Shown here one piece after another: positions 9,229-17,860 of a stretch of DNA of 20,497 bases; position 1 is the stretch's first letter; every line of letters starts with the position of its first letter. Both the position numbers and the translations under genes were made by a program. The notes below the pieces were generated by a model. It was not told the origin of the DNA and did not search any database. It saw only the letters and a list, made by a program, of their open reading frames with translations. The stretch comes from an uncultured Bacteroidales bacterium (GTDB lineage: Bacteria; Bacteroidota; Bacteroidia; Bacteroidales; UBA932): assembly GCA_900545245.1 (NCBI GenBank), contig UQYV01000053.1, forward strand, positions 1-20,497, read 5' to 3'.

Positions 9229-9362
9229 AATTATATGGTGTAAAGTTATGTTTGCAAAGGAAGCGTCCGTCAGTCACATACGCCCCATATTATCGTTTCA
9301 AAAAATCGAAAAAATGAATCTATCCTATAAATAAACCTCAAATTTTCAGTACATATTTATTT
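9229..9362 (-). other. Intergenic region with a possible weak promoter
   Basis: This 134-bp A/T-rich gap separates the (alpha/alpha)6 glycosidase gene from the GH127-like gene. On the minus strand TTCCTTTG (9255-9262) is one base from the TAnnTTTG -7 consensus, but there is no TTTG at the proper upstream distance and no TCAAGA. A secondary, weak promoter is possible. No strong terminator is visible. Confidence 0.3.
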
Positions 9363-12300
9363 TTATATTATGACGGTAACTTCCTTCTCGCAATATGGGG
9401 TCTGCCCATCCTGCGGAAAAACGATGTTCAACTCAAGGATGCCATCTTCGAAAGATACGGCTTCCTCCGAAACGCTGTCGTAGCCTCCGGGAACATAAAG
9501 GCGGAGACGATGCTCCGAACCCGGACGGCCTGAGACTGTAACGGAGAGCTTGCCGTCAGAGAAACTCTGGTCAATCAGGCGGAATCCTGAGGATTGCCCT
9601 CCGCGCTGTGCTGGCACATAAATCGGGAGTGCCCCAGCTCCGCTGCTAGAGCTGAACTCTACTATCGTATCATCTTCCGAAAGCCTAAGCCGAAGGACAG
9701 GAACCACATAAGCGGAAGATTTGTCTATGCTGAACCTGACTTTCTTCCCGTTCACTTTCACGCAGGTAATCTCGGTACCGGGTGCAAATGCCGGCGAAAA
9801 TGTGCACTTAAGGCCGGCTCCGCCACCGATTTTCCAGAGAGTTCTGTTTTCGTCGCGCTTCATCTCTATGGATATACGCCCCTCGCGCACACGCAGCCCA
9901 TTGGCTTTGAAATTGTTCCAGTTCAACGGCAGTCGCGGGGCAAGACAGAGGCGCCGGGAGTGCGCGTCGGCCGAAAAGCCGAGAGTACCCTCAATGAACG
10001 GCATTATGGTCATGGTCTCGGACCAGCACTGATGCTGAGTGATTCCGTTGTTGCGATAGGAATCTGCATTGATGACCTCAGCTATGTGTCCGGAACTGAA
10101 CGACTTGTAAGTCATCAGACTCCCGTAGAGAGAGGCGAATCCCTGGTCGAAGTAGCCTTCGCTGTACTCCGCGAGCGATTTCCAGCCCGTAAAAAGCGGC
10201 CAGACATTGCGAGGATGATAGGCGCCTCCACCCGTCGCGTCTGAGGTCTCGAAGATTGTCCTTGAGCCCCAGTCGGTCGAGAGAAGTGGGCTGAGGTAGT
10301 TGCGGGACATAGTCTTGGAGCGCTCAGGATCGAGCACTCCAAGGAAGACAGGAACGGCGGTGAGCACGAGAAACTCGTCCTGATAGCTTCCGTCGGCATT
10401 CATCGCATAGTTGTACCAGCCTTTATCCTCGTTCCAGAACTTCTCAAGCGGCCCGTCCACTGAGCGGGATGCGCGGCGATAGCGCAGTGCTGACGCATCA
10501 TGACCTATAGCGGACGACAGGTAGGCAGCATCGTCAAGAGCCGCCTTCCAGAGACCGGCGAGATAGAACTCGGTGCAGAATCCCCAAAGGTTTCCCCCAC
10601 CTTCAAGCCAGCCGTGACCCACATTGCTATTCTCGATGAGTCCGTCGCCGTCGCGGTCGGTGGAGAAACAATAGTCCATTGCCAATTTCATCGCTCCATA
10701 GCGTTCCTTTATAAAAGGAAGGTCACCGGAAATGCGGAGATATTGGGCCATAAGGCGGACGAGAAGAGGGGTGGAGTCGGCTCCGTCGTAGTGGGTGACG
10801 CCGCTTGTAGTGAGCTCATGATAAATTTTTCCGTCCGGAGACTGATACTTTATGAGAAGGTCTATACAGTCGCGGACGGTCTTGAAGTCGCCCATATCGA
10901 GGAATGCGAACGCCGCCCATTCCGAGTCGCGTCCGAAGTACCAGGCATATCCTGGACGGCCGCTGACCCTGTGATTTCCTCCCCAGCCCCTTCGGGACGA
11001 CGAGAATCCGGCAAACAGAGCCGTGCCAAGTTCCGGTGTTTCGCTAATGAACTGCGCTGAACTTATCTGCGCCCAGCGGAAAGCGTCGTTGAAGGCGCTG
11101 TCAGGTGTCTCGACGTTTACAACGGAAGCGAGCCAGTCCGAATAGTGGCCACAAGAGGCCTCAACGACAGAGACGGGATTCTCCATAACCTCACGGTATG
11201 CGTTCACGGCATCGTCCTCGCCCGTGCTAGCGGCGGAAAGGACAAAGTCCAAAGCATCAAGCCCTTCCGTGTCATACGAAACGACTGCTCCGGCCTGAAG
11301 AAGGGATGTAGGGAGACCCTGAATCCGGCCTCCGTCGTAGGTAAAATCCGAAAACTGACCCGAAAGCACAGGATGCCCAGGGACATTGGCTCCGACTATG
11401 GAGACGTGTTTCTTCGCGGCGTCGCGCACTACTATGGCGTTCAGTTCGGGCGACCAGCTGTAAAGAAGCGAGCCAAGAGAATATTCGTCGTAGGGCCACA
11501 TCATGCGAAGGTTCGACTTGAAGTCGTTGTAAATCCGCTGCGGAGCAGTGCCGTCCCATTCGTAATGAACTGTCGTGACGGCATATTCCGGAGACGAGGA
11601 CACGATTTCGCGAAGTTTCAGCCCGTCAAGTTCATATCTCCTAATCACCGCATGAGGATGCACCTCAACTGTCGGGACAAGAGAATTGAGACAGACCGGA
11701 GTATTGGCATCCTTAGGCTCGACCCACACGCGCCAATCTCTCACAGACATGATTGGCTGGGACCATATCTCTTCGATTCCGCCCCTTTCCGGAAGGATTG
11801 CCATAGAATGTGGGGATATGACATCGGTATATTCCCCAGTGGCCTCGCGGACAATCGACATTCCCATGTCGGGAAAATTCACTTTCTGCGGAGCCGGCGG
11901 CATGACTGGGTCATATTCCGCTGCACAGATGCGGCAGTTGCCGTCATGATGCCCGTGCAGACGGATCACCTCAGGCTTTTCGTTCTCCCAGAAGTTCGCC
12001 TCAATCTCCGTCGAAGCGCGACCGGTCATATAGCGGACGCAGGAACGGGTAAAAGCGTCAAGTATGGCCCGGTCGTGGTTCGGCCGGTCAAAGTAGAGAC
12101 AGCCTCCGATTGCCAGAATCGAGCCCTTGCCTACCGGAGTCTCCCAGATAAGTTTGAGGTCAGGACGAAGGAAGACATATTCCCACTGACAGGCTATGAC
12201 CTTCGCGCCCTCTGCAGATGGGAATTCTTTGTCGTCAAAGCCATTGAGCCGACAAATATTATCCTCGGTTCCATGCCATGTGTAGGCACCGCCATGAAGG

Positions 12301-12737
12301 TCCCCGCCAAAGAGAGGATGGCTGAAACGGGAATGGAAACCGAGTTTGCGGCCGAAGCCCTCATCAATGCACTCATATTCCCAACTTTCTATTTCCGAAG
12401 GCTCGATGCCCCAAACATTGAGCAGGCGCACCGCGTCCATGGAGAGGACAAGACGTCCGCCGTCCTCAACATATTCCCTAAGCCCGTTCTCCCACGCCCC
12501 TGCATGCTCGGCGGAGAAGGAGGTGTCGGTGGAGTGGATCCAAACCATGTCGCAGCCGGAGGCCTTTTCCGGAGATATGCGCACCGTACACGCGGCATCG
12601 CCGACAGCCTCTGTGAAACCACCGGCTTCCGCATCACTGATGATTGTTCCAAGCTTCGTGTTGTCTCCGCAGCGGGCAGTCATGAGCAGAGTCACCGCAA
12701 CGGCAATAGCATATTTGTACATATCGGCATTTGTCAT
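9363..12737 (-). CDS. Large multidomain (alpha/alpha)6-barrel glycosidase, amylo-alpha-1,6-glucosidase/GH63-like
   Basis: A 1124-aa secreted protein. Residues 1-23 form an export signal. Residues about 30-240 look like an alpha/beta domain related to class-I glutamine-amidotransferase-like or ThuA-like folds (GCDMVWIHSTDTS, then REYVEDGGRLVLSMDAVRLL). Residues about 250-520 form a beta-rich segment beginning with a His/Cys cluster (HGHHDGNCRIC, 261-271). Residues about 540-930 are a six-hairpin barrel: GYAWYFGRDSEWAAF near 596, YQSPDGKIYHE near 631, DRDGDGLIENSNVGHGWLEGG near 694, HPRNVWPLFTGW near 841 and HQCWSETM near 902. These resemble glycogen-debranching and GH63-type inverting glycosidases; acidic residues Asp603, Glu712 and Glu907 are candidate catalysts. 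C-terminal beta domains follow. The family and substrate are uncertain. Confidence 0.8.
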   Translation of the reverse strand: MTNADMYKYAIAVAVTLLMTARCGDNTKLGTIISDAEAGGFTEAVGDAACTVRISPEKASGCDMVWIHSTDTSFSAEHAGAWENGLREYVEDGGRLVLSMDAVRLLNVWGIEPSEIESWEYECIDEGFGRKLGFHSRFSHPLFGGDLHGGAYTWHGTEDNICRLNGFDDKEFPSAEGAKVIACQWEYVFLRPDLKLIWETPVGKGSILAIGGCLYFDRPNHDRAILDAFTRSCVRYMTGRASTEIEANFWENEKPEVIRLHGHHDGNCRICAAEYDPVMPPAPQKVNFPDMGMSIVREATGEYTDVISPHSMAILPERGGIEEIWSQPIMSVRDWRVWVEPKDANTPVCLNSLVPTVEVHPHAVIRRYELDGLKLREIVSSSPEYAVTTVHYEWDGTAPQRIYNDFKSNLRMMWPYDEYSLGSLLYSWSPELNAIVVRDAAKKHVSIVGANVPGHPVLSGQFSDFTYDGGRIQGLPTSLLQAGAVVSYDTEGLDALDFVLSAASTGEDDAVNAYREVMENPVSVVEASCGHYSDWLASVVNVETPDSAFNDAFRWAQISSAQFISETPELGTALFAGFSSSRRGWGGNHRVSGRPGYAWYFGRDSEWAAFAFLDMGDFKTVRDCIDLLIKYQSPDGKIYHELTTSGVTHYDGADSTPLLVRLMAQYLRISGDLPFIKERYGAMKLAMDYCFSTDRDGDGLIENSNVGHGWLEGGGNLWGFCTEFYLAGLWKAALDDAAYLSSAIGHDASALRYRRASRSVDGPLEKFWNEDKGWYNYAMNADGSYQDEFLVLTAVPVFLGVLDPERSKTMSRNYLSPLLSTDWGSRTIFETSDATGGGAYHPRNVWPLFTGWKSLAEYSEGYFDQGFASLYGSLMTYKSFSSGHIAEVINADSYRNNGITQHQCWSETMTIMPFIEGTLGFSADAHSRRLCLAPRLPLNWNNFKANGLRVREGRISIEMKRDENRTLWKIGGGAGLKCTFSPAFAPGTEITCVKVNGKKVRFSIDKSSAYVVPVLRLRLSEDDTIVEFSSSSGAGALPIYVPAQRGGQSSGFRLIDQSFSDGKLSVTVSGRPGSEHRLRLYVPGGYDSVSEEAVSFEDGILELNIVFPQDGQTPYCEKEVTVII

Positions 12738-12744
12738 TTTTCAG

Positions 12745-12749
12745 CCTCC
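12745..12749 (-). promoter_or_regulatory. Shine-Dalgarno GGAGG fixing the start at 12737
   Basis: A GGAGG sits 7 nt before the ATG at 12737. A second in-frame ATG five codons downstream (MYKYAIA) has no such site, so the upstream start is preferred. A strong Shine-Dalgarno is unusual in Bacteroidota and stands out from the other starts in this window, which are preceded only by A/T-rich DNA. Confidence 0.55.
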
Positions 12750-12782
12750 GCGGGCTTTCTGTCAGGATCTGGAATCTATTCT

Positions 12783-14309
12783 CTATTCTTCGTAATTGTT
12801 CCGGAGTTCGCGCTCATACTTCTTGGCGGCATTCCAGTCCACAACATAGTACCACCAATTGTTCAGATGGAGATCGTTCACATCCTCGTTGATACCCTTG
12901 AAGTGAGGCATGTGCGAGAAGAAATACATCATCCATCCCTGCTGACCGTTCTTCCACTCGGAACTGTTCACGCGACGGGGATTGGCCATCACCATCTTAG
13001 GGTAGTCGTACCAGCAGTCTGCGTAGGTGTAGACATAATCGGCGCGGTTGTCGTAGTCGTAGTCATAGCGTCCGTTAGGCGGGAAATGGGTGCAACCGAT
13101 CTGGGCGTGTCCCTTCTCGTAACGGTCGTATTCGAGATTGTGGCAGGCATAGCGCTCCCAATTGTTGAGTTCGGCTTCGCGGGCGGGCAGGTTGTTATCG
13201 GCCCGGTTACGCCAAGAACCATAGACCTGCTTCATGATGGACTCAAAGCGGTGGCCGTAGCTGTGGAGGGCGAGATCGGTGGTGCGCTCGTAATTGCAGA
13301 ACATCACGGTCACGAGGTCTTTGCAAGGCGCTCCAACTGAGATTCCCGGAGAATTGCACCAGAACGCGCCATCGCCGATGAGGCGGGACTCGTACATTCC
13401 GCAGCCCGGGTGGTTATAAACCCATACTTCCTGTATCTCACCGGCGTCGCGCATTTTGTCGAATCCGTAGTACTTGAGCATCCCCACATAGTCGTACTCA
13501 ACTCCCGAACCGATACCAGGGCACTCGTGTCCGTTAGCATAAATAACGTCGCGGAAGTACTCTATGGAGAAATATTCCTTCTCGCTGCCAGTCTTGGTAT
13601 TGTCGTAGCTGAAGAGCCTCTCGGCGCGGACTTCCTTCACTACCTCGTACTGAATCACGCCATGGGAAGCCTCCTCAAGGTCAGCCTCGAACTTTTTGGC
13701 CTGCTGAACAGGATCGTTCCACCTGTAGCCATTGCCACCGACAGTGCAGACCTCGTGCATGTATTTGTCAGTTCCCGGCATAATCGGGTCTTCGTACAGA
13801 ATGGCGACCTTCACCGTGATAGGGTCGGCTATTCTCTGTTCATAGGGTTCCTCCGGTCCTGCCGGCAGGCGCTTCACGGTGAGAGAGCGGACCTGCTTGT
13901 CGAACTTATCCTCTTTGTCAGATGCGATGACGCTCCACCAGATTGTTGCGGTTTCCTCATTCTTCACACCGAGAGCCTCAAGGAATCCGTCGAATGCCTT
14001 GTATTTGTAGGAAACAGGATTCGACATGGCGCGCACATCATAAGGTTTGGAAAGGTCTGCGGAACGGCTGAAACGAATCTTGTATGAGTTGACACCCTTG
14101 GCATTCTTCCAGGAGAACACGACGGGCTCGGCATTGACGAGGTCAATCGATGTTCCGTTTTCCGGCGCCGTGAGGACAATCGGGACGAGTTCAGCCGGCT
14201 GTTCCGGCTCAGGTTCGGTGACCGGTGACTTTTCGCAGGCGACGGAAACGAATATTGAGCATACGAGTGTGGCGACCGAAGTCACGCAGAATCTTATATT
14301 TCTTTTCAT
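12783..14309 (-). CDS. Secreted lipoprotein of unrecognised family with N-terminal SusE-like Ig domain
   Basis: A 508-aa lipoprotein; I do not recognise a named function. Lipobox SVAC (Cys25) is followed by a Glu/Pro-rich linker (26-42), then an Ig-like domain (about 43-147) with VVFSWKNAKGVNSYKIRFS, similar to SusE-type or FN3-like domains. The main domain (about 160-505) has highly conserved-looking motifs: VWVYNHPGCGMYESRL (295-310), HSYGHRFE (349-356), NNWERYACHN (382-391), THFPPNGRYDYDY (407-419) and SHMPHFKG (465-472). HSYGH gives an H-x-x-x-H pair with Glu356 nearby, so metal binding or a metallohydrolase is possible, but the zincin Glu after the first His is Ser. It is the first gene after the regulated promoter at 14382, 45 nt ahead of the glycosidase gene, so it is probably a glycan-binding or glycan-cleaving surface protein. 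Confidence 0.8.
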   Translation of the reverse strand: MKRNIRFCVTSVATLVCSIFVSVACEKSPVTEPEPEQPAELVPIVLTAPENGTSIDLVNAEPVVFSWKNAKGVNSYKIRFSRSADLSKPYDVRAMSNPVSYKYKAFDGFLEALGVKNEETATIWWSVIASDKEDKFDKQVRSLTVKRLPAGPEEPYEQRIADPITVKVAILYEDPIMPGTDKYMHEVCTVGGNGYRWNDPVQQAKKFEADLEEASHGVIQYEVVKEVRAERLFSYDNTKTGSEKEYFSIEYFRDVIYANGHECPGIGSGVEYDYVGMLKYYGFDKMRDAGEIQEVWVYNHPGCGMYESRLIGDGAFWCNSPGISVGAPCKDLVTVMFCNYERTTDLALHSYGHRFESIMKQVYGSWRNRADNNLPAREAELNNWERYACHNLEYDRYEKGHAQIGCTHFPPNGRYDYDYDNRADYVYTYADCWYDYPKMVMANPRRVNSSEWKNGQQGWMMYFFSHMPHFKGINEDVNDLHLNNWWYYVVDWNAAKKYERELRNNYEE

Positions 14310-14315
14310 ATCTGT

Positions 14316-14343
14316 TTTATGTGTTTGTTTTTATGTGTTTGTT
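14316..14343 (-). repeat. Two tandem 14-bp copies in the mRNA leader
   Basis: TTTATGTGTTTGTT occurs twice in direct tandem (14316-14329 and 14330-14343), a few bases upstream of the ATG at 14309. On the mRNA this is an unstructured A/C-rich leader. It may have arisen by slippage and could help ribosome access in the absence of a Shine-Dalgarno; function is not shown. Confidence 0.6.
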
Positions 14344-14381
14344 TGAAACCTTCAAAAAAAATTAACTTTCTTTGTTAGAGG

Positions 14382-14413
14382 CAAAGGTATCGAGGATATA
14401 TTCCCTATCTTGA
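14382..14413 (-). promoter_or_regulatory. Promoter of the main PUL operon
   Basis: TACCTTTGC provides a perfect -7 element (TACCTTTG at 14382-14389). There is no TTTG at the -33 position; instead TCAAGA (14408-14413) lies exactly 18 bp upstream, the same as at the 20148 promoter. A missing -33 element plus an adjacent repeat operator suggests activator-dependent transcription. The transcript start would lie about 65 to 70 nt before the ATG at 14309. Confidence 0.7.
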
Positions 14414-14419
14414 AAATAC

Positions 14420-14448
14420 TGTCTCATTAAATTGTAAAATCGTATTTT
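14420..14448 (-). promoter_or_regulatory. Probable activator operator, 21-bp-spaced half-sites
   Basis: Minus-strand half-sites AAAATACG (14441-14448) and ATGAGACA (14420-14427) start 21 bp apart, and the proximal one ends 30 bp before the -7 element. At the promoter of the LRR lipoprotein gene a perfect pair ATGATACG/ATGATACG has exactly the same spacing and offset; each half-site here matches it at 6 of 8 positions. AraC-family dimers commonly bind direct repeats two helical turns apart beside the -35 region, so the hybrid regulator encoded next door is the likely binder (inference). Confidence 0.5.
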
Positions 14449-14501
14449 GAATATCTTTTTGGTATCCTCAAAAACCTGATTCAAAATTGCCCGGGTATAT
14501 A

Positions 14502-17500
14502 TTACTTAAAATCTTTGGGCAAGACGCCGAAATGTTTGTAGAAACACTTGGAAAAGTAGGAGGAGGAACTGAAGCCGACGATGTAGGCAATCTCGTTCAC
14601 ACGGTACTCCTTTTGGCGCAGCAGTTCGGCTGCTTTCTTCAGGCGTATCGTGCGGATGAAATCGTTCGGGGTCACACGAAGGACCTCAGAAGTCTTGCGG
14701 TAGAGAGTGGCGCGAGACATGTTCATCATCGAGGCGAGTTTGTTTATGTCAAGATCCACATCCTCAATGTGGCTCTCAATCATCTCAATGAGCATATTCA
14801 TAAACCCGTCGTCGGCCTTAGTGAACACGAGGCTGTCTGAATTTTCCTCTGCGGTGAACTTGGCGGCCTCTGAGATGTAGTTGGCCTTGAGGAGATTGGA
14901 TATGCAGGCAATAAGGTACTCGTAGTAGAACGGCTTATCGACAATCTGATCTGCACCGCAGGCGTAAGCATCGGACTTCGACGCTGGCGCGGCCGTCTCG
15001 CTCGATAGTAAAATGATAGGAATATGACGAAAACGCAGGTCGGACTTGAGGCGAGTACAGAGGGTGCGACCGTCCATTTCTGGCATGACTATGTCCGAAA
15101 TAATCATATTGATGCTACGCTTTTCGAGCAGATCCCAAGCCTGACTGCCGTTGGTGGCACGGATAACTCGGAACTTGGATTCGAGCAGGCGGGAGATGTA
15201 GTCAAGGAACTCCACGTCGTCATCTACCATCAGAATCACTTTCTTGTCCGAGTCGAGAAGGCTGTCATCCCGCGAAGAGCGCGTTTCCACCTCTATCTCG
15301 CGCTCGCGGCTCCGGTCAAGATTGAAACTTCCGGCGTGAACAACCGGCATACAAAGTACGAAGCAGGTGAGGGGCTCTGAATTCTCGTAGAACCGAACGG
15401 AGCCGCCGTGCAGTTCGACTAGCATCTTCACGAGGGACAATCCCACGCCGAAGCCGTCGGAACTCTTCTCCACTTTAAAGAATGGGGTAAAAATCTCGTC
15501 GGAGAGTTCCTGTGGAATCCTGTCTCCGTCATTGGCCACGGTCAGCAAGAAATCCTGCGCATTGTCATCAATGAGAAGATCTACGACTATCCTTGTTCTT
15601 GCGTGTTTTAGGGCATTGTTCATAAGGTTGCTCGTCATCTTGACAAACATCTCCACATCAACGTCGGCACGGAATCCCTCCGGGACATGAGGCTCTATCG
15701 TGATTCCCTTTATCTTGGAGGAAGGGGCGAAGCGGGAAATAACACTACCTATAATCTGCGAGAGGTCCGATCTGACAAAGACCGGGGCGTGGTTCTGCGA
15801 GCTTACATTGCGGAAGTCGAGCAGCTGGTTCACAAGATTCAGAAGGCGATCGGTGTTGTCGCGGATTGTCAGCAGGTTACGATACTCCGGATCCGTAGTG
15901 AGGGTCTTTTCGATGATTTCGTTCAAAGGAAGTTTTATGAGGCTCAACGGGGTGCGAATTTCGTGGGTTATGTTAGAGAAGAAACCAAGTTTCGCCTCAT
16001 AAATCTCACGGTCCTTTTCCTCGTTTATCTTTGCCTGACGTCGTTCTTCAGCGGCACGCATTCTCTGACGGACAAACCACACGGAGAATGCGGCGAGTCC
16101 TGACAAGAGCAGCAGATAAATCATCCACGCCCAGCCGGAGCGCCAAAACGGAGGACGGATGACAATTCTTAGCGTAATCAGGTCTTCTGCACCGTCGTCG
16201 CCACTCTCGCGCACACGCAAGCGGTAACTTCCGTATGGAAGGTTGGAGTAAGTGATTCTGTCCAGAAGACTGAGCGGCATCCACATTCTGTCCCAGTCGT
16301 CAAGACGATACCACCATGTCCTGTTCATGGATGGGGAGTAGTTGATTTCAGTAACACCGAGGCTGAAGGTGGAAATTGACGGCGGGATTACGAGTTCCTT
16401 CGTGTCAGTTATGGATTTTTCCAACAGCGGGAGTTCGGGATCGTCCACCCTGACCTCACGGTTGTTCACATATAGGGAACTGAGTAGCAGGCTGCCGCGA
16501 GAGAAGGACTTCGGGAGATCTTCTGGACTGAAAGAGACGAATCCTGAGATGCCTCCGAAATAGAGTCTGCCGTCAGAATCCATGTAACCGGACTTGAAGT
16601 TGAACTGGTCACAAAGCAGGCCATTGTCCTTGGTGTAGCAGGTGACGGCGAGGGACTCCGGCTCTATGCGGAACAGGCCCTTGTCGGTACTGCCCCACAA
16701 AGCTCCACTGCGGTCCGTCACCATACTGTAAATCACATCATTGAGTAGTCCGTTGCGAGAACTGAACCTTTTCACGAAACTATCGGTTTCCTTGTCATAG
16801 GCAAATACCCCATCTCCGTCCGTTCCTGCCCAGACCCTGCCGGAACGATCGAGAGTGAGACAAGTTGCCTTCAGCAGGGAGGCACTACTGCCGGAAGAAG
16901 GCTGTCCGTATCCGGTCCAGCGGTCGGAATCGCGGTCGTATGACCAGACTCCGTCCCCGATGGTGGCGAACCAGAGCACGCCGCGCCAGTCTTCCTTGAT
17001 GTCATTGACCTGACTGATGATGTGCTCGCGATTAATGCTCACGAAGCGGTCGGATGCAGGGTCGTGGCTGACAAGCCCGGAGTATGTGCCGAGCCAAAGA
17101 GTGCCATAGGAGTCGCGAAATACCGAATAGACGTCGTTACTCGGGAGTGAGCCTATTTGGTCTGTCGCCTTGTAATGCTTTCTGGAGCCGGTGCGCAAGT
17201 TCAGAAGATAGAGCCCTTCGGAGAAGGTTCCGACCCAAAGACTTTCCCTGTCTGAGAGAAGTGCATGAACATTTGAGGCCGGGACTGCTCCCGAGGTGAA
17301 GATTCCGGTGGCAAGATCGAGACGATTCAGTCCTGCATCCTCGGTCGCAATCCATAGAGAGCCGTGTCCATCCTCGCAGAATTCGCTGATGCAGCGACCG
17401 GAGATGGCGTTCTCGCCGGGAATCGGATAGTATCTGCGAAACCAGTTCGACTTGGCGAAGTAGTTCACCCCTCCGAAATAGGTGCCGACCCAGATGCCTC

Positions 17501-17834
17501 CGTCACGGTCCTCGGCAATGGAATGGACGGCATTGTCGGAAAGGGAATAGGGGTCGCCATAGGCATGACGCCACGTTTCCACCGAGTGGTCACGCGGGTC
17601 AAGGACATGAACGCCGGACTCAGTGCCTATCCAGACTCTTCCATCGGATGCCTTGAGCAGGCAGCGAACATAAAGCGAGCCGGCCACCGTGCCGGAAGCC
17701 CCATGCTGCCGGAACACTCCGTTGGAGACCGCATTCCTGGAACCTTCGGGAAAGAATCCGCTGAACTTTCCGGTGTGCCTGTCGAAGGAAAGCACTCCGC
17801 GAGATGCAGTGCCGACAAGCAGACAGTCCTGCAT
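14502..17834 (-). CDS. Hybrid two-component regulator, downstream fragment (sensor repeats, kinase, receiver, AraC HTH)
   Basis: This 1110-aa frame holds most of a hybrid two-component system protein. In order: beta-propeller (Reg_prop) repeats with WIGT/WVGT/WLGT motifs (1 to about 440), Y_Y_Y domain (about 490-560, YSNLPYGSYRLRVRE), one transmembrane helix (about 568-590), HisKA with phospho-acceptor His624 in NITHEIRTPL, HATPase with N-box NLMNNALKHA and glycine box DGFGVGLSLVK, receiver with Asp871-873 cluster, phospho-acceptor Asp914 in IISDIVMP and Lys967, and a C-terminal AraC-type helix-turn-helix (about 1022-1110, GFSSSSYFSKCFYKHFG). All catalytic residues are present. It has no signal peptide of its own: that lies in the upstream fragment, out of frame by one base. 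In the joined protein His and Asp would be residues 886 and 1176. Such proteins sense glycan fragments in the periplasm and switch on their PUL. Confidence 0.9.
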   Translation of the reverse strand: MQDCLLVGTASRGVLSFDRHTGKFSGFFPEGSRNAVSNGVFRQHGASGTVAGSLYVRCLLKASDGRVWIGTESGVHVLDPRDHSVETWRHAYGDPYSLSDNAVHSIAEDRDGGIWVGTYFGGVNYFAKSNWFRRYYPIPGENAISGRCISEFCEDGHGSLWIATEDAGLNRLDLATGIFTSGAVPASNVHALLSDRESLWVGTFSEGLYLLNLRTGSRKHYKATDQIGSLPSNDVYSVFRDSYGTLWLGTYSGLVSHDPASDRFVSINREHIISQVNDIKEDWRGVLWFATIGDGVWSYDRDSDRWTGYGQPSSGSSASLLKATCLTLDRSGRVWAGTDGDGVFAYDKETDSFVKRFSSRNGLLNDVIYSMVTDRSGALWGSTDKGLFRIEPESLAVTCYTKDNGLLCDQFNFKSGYMDSDGRLYFGGISGFVSFSPEDLPKSFSRGSLLLSSLYVNNREVRVDDPELPLLEKSITDTKELVIPPSISTFSLGVTEINYSPSMNRTWWYRLDDWDRMWMPLSLLDRITYSNLPYGSYRLRVRESGDDGAEDLITLRIVIRPPFWRSGWAWMIYLLLLSGLAAFSVWFVRQRMRAAEERRQAKINEEKDREIYEAKLGFFSNITHEIRTPLSLIKLPLNEIIEKTLTTDPEYRNLLTIRDNTDRLLNLVNQLLDFRNVSSQNHAPVFVRSDLSQIIGSVISRFAPSSKIKGITIEPHVPEGFRADVDVEMFVKMTSNLMNNALKHARTRIVVDLLIDDNAQDFLLTVANDGDRIPQELSDEIFTPFFKVEKSSDGFGVGLSLVKMLVELHGGSVRFYENSEPLTCFVLCMPVVHAGSFNLDRSREREIEVETRSSRDDSLLDSDKKVILMVDDDVEFLDYISRLLESKFRVIRATNGSQAWDLLEKRSINMIISDIVMPEMDGRTLCTRLKSDLRFRHIPIILLSSETAAPASKSDAYACGADQIVDKPFYYEYLIACISNLLKANYISEAAKFTAEENSDSLVFTKADDGFMNMLIEMIESHIEDVDLDINKLASMMNMSRATLYRKTSEVLRVTPNDFIRTIRLKKAAELLRQKEYRVNEIAYIVGFSSSSYFSKCFYKHFGVLPKDFK

Positions 17835-17860
17835 ATATGGAATTATGCAGGTGGTTTCGT

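Noticed and set aside
11145..13340. Plus-strand open frame of 731 codons
   Set aside because: It runs antisense across two well-supported minus-strand genes, its translation has no recognisable domain, and it spans their intergenic gap. It is a by-product of codon bias on the opposite strand.
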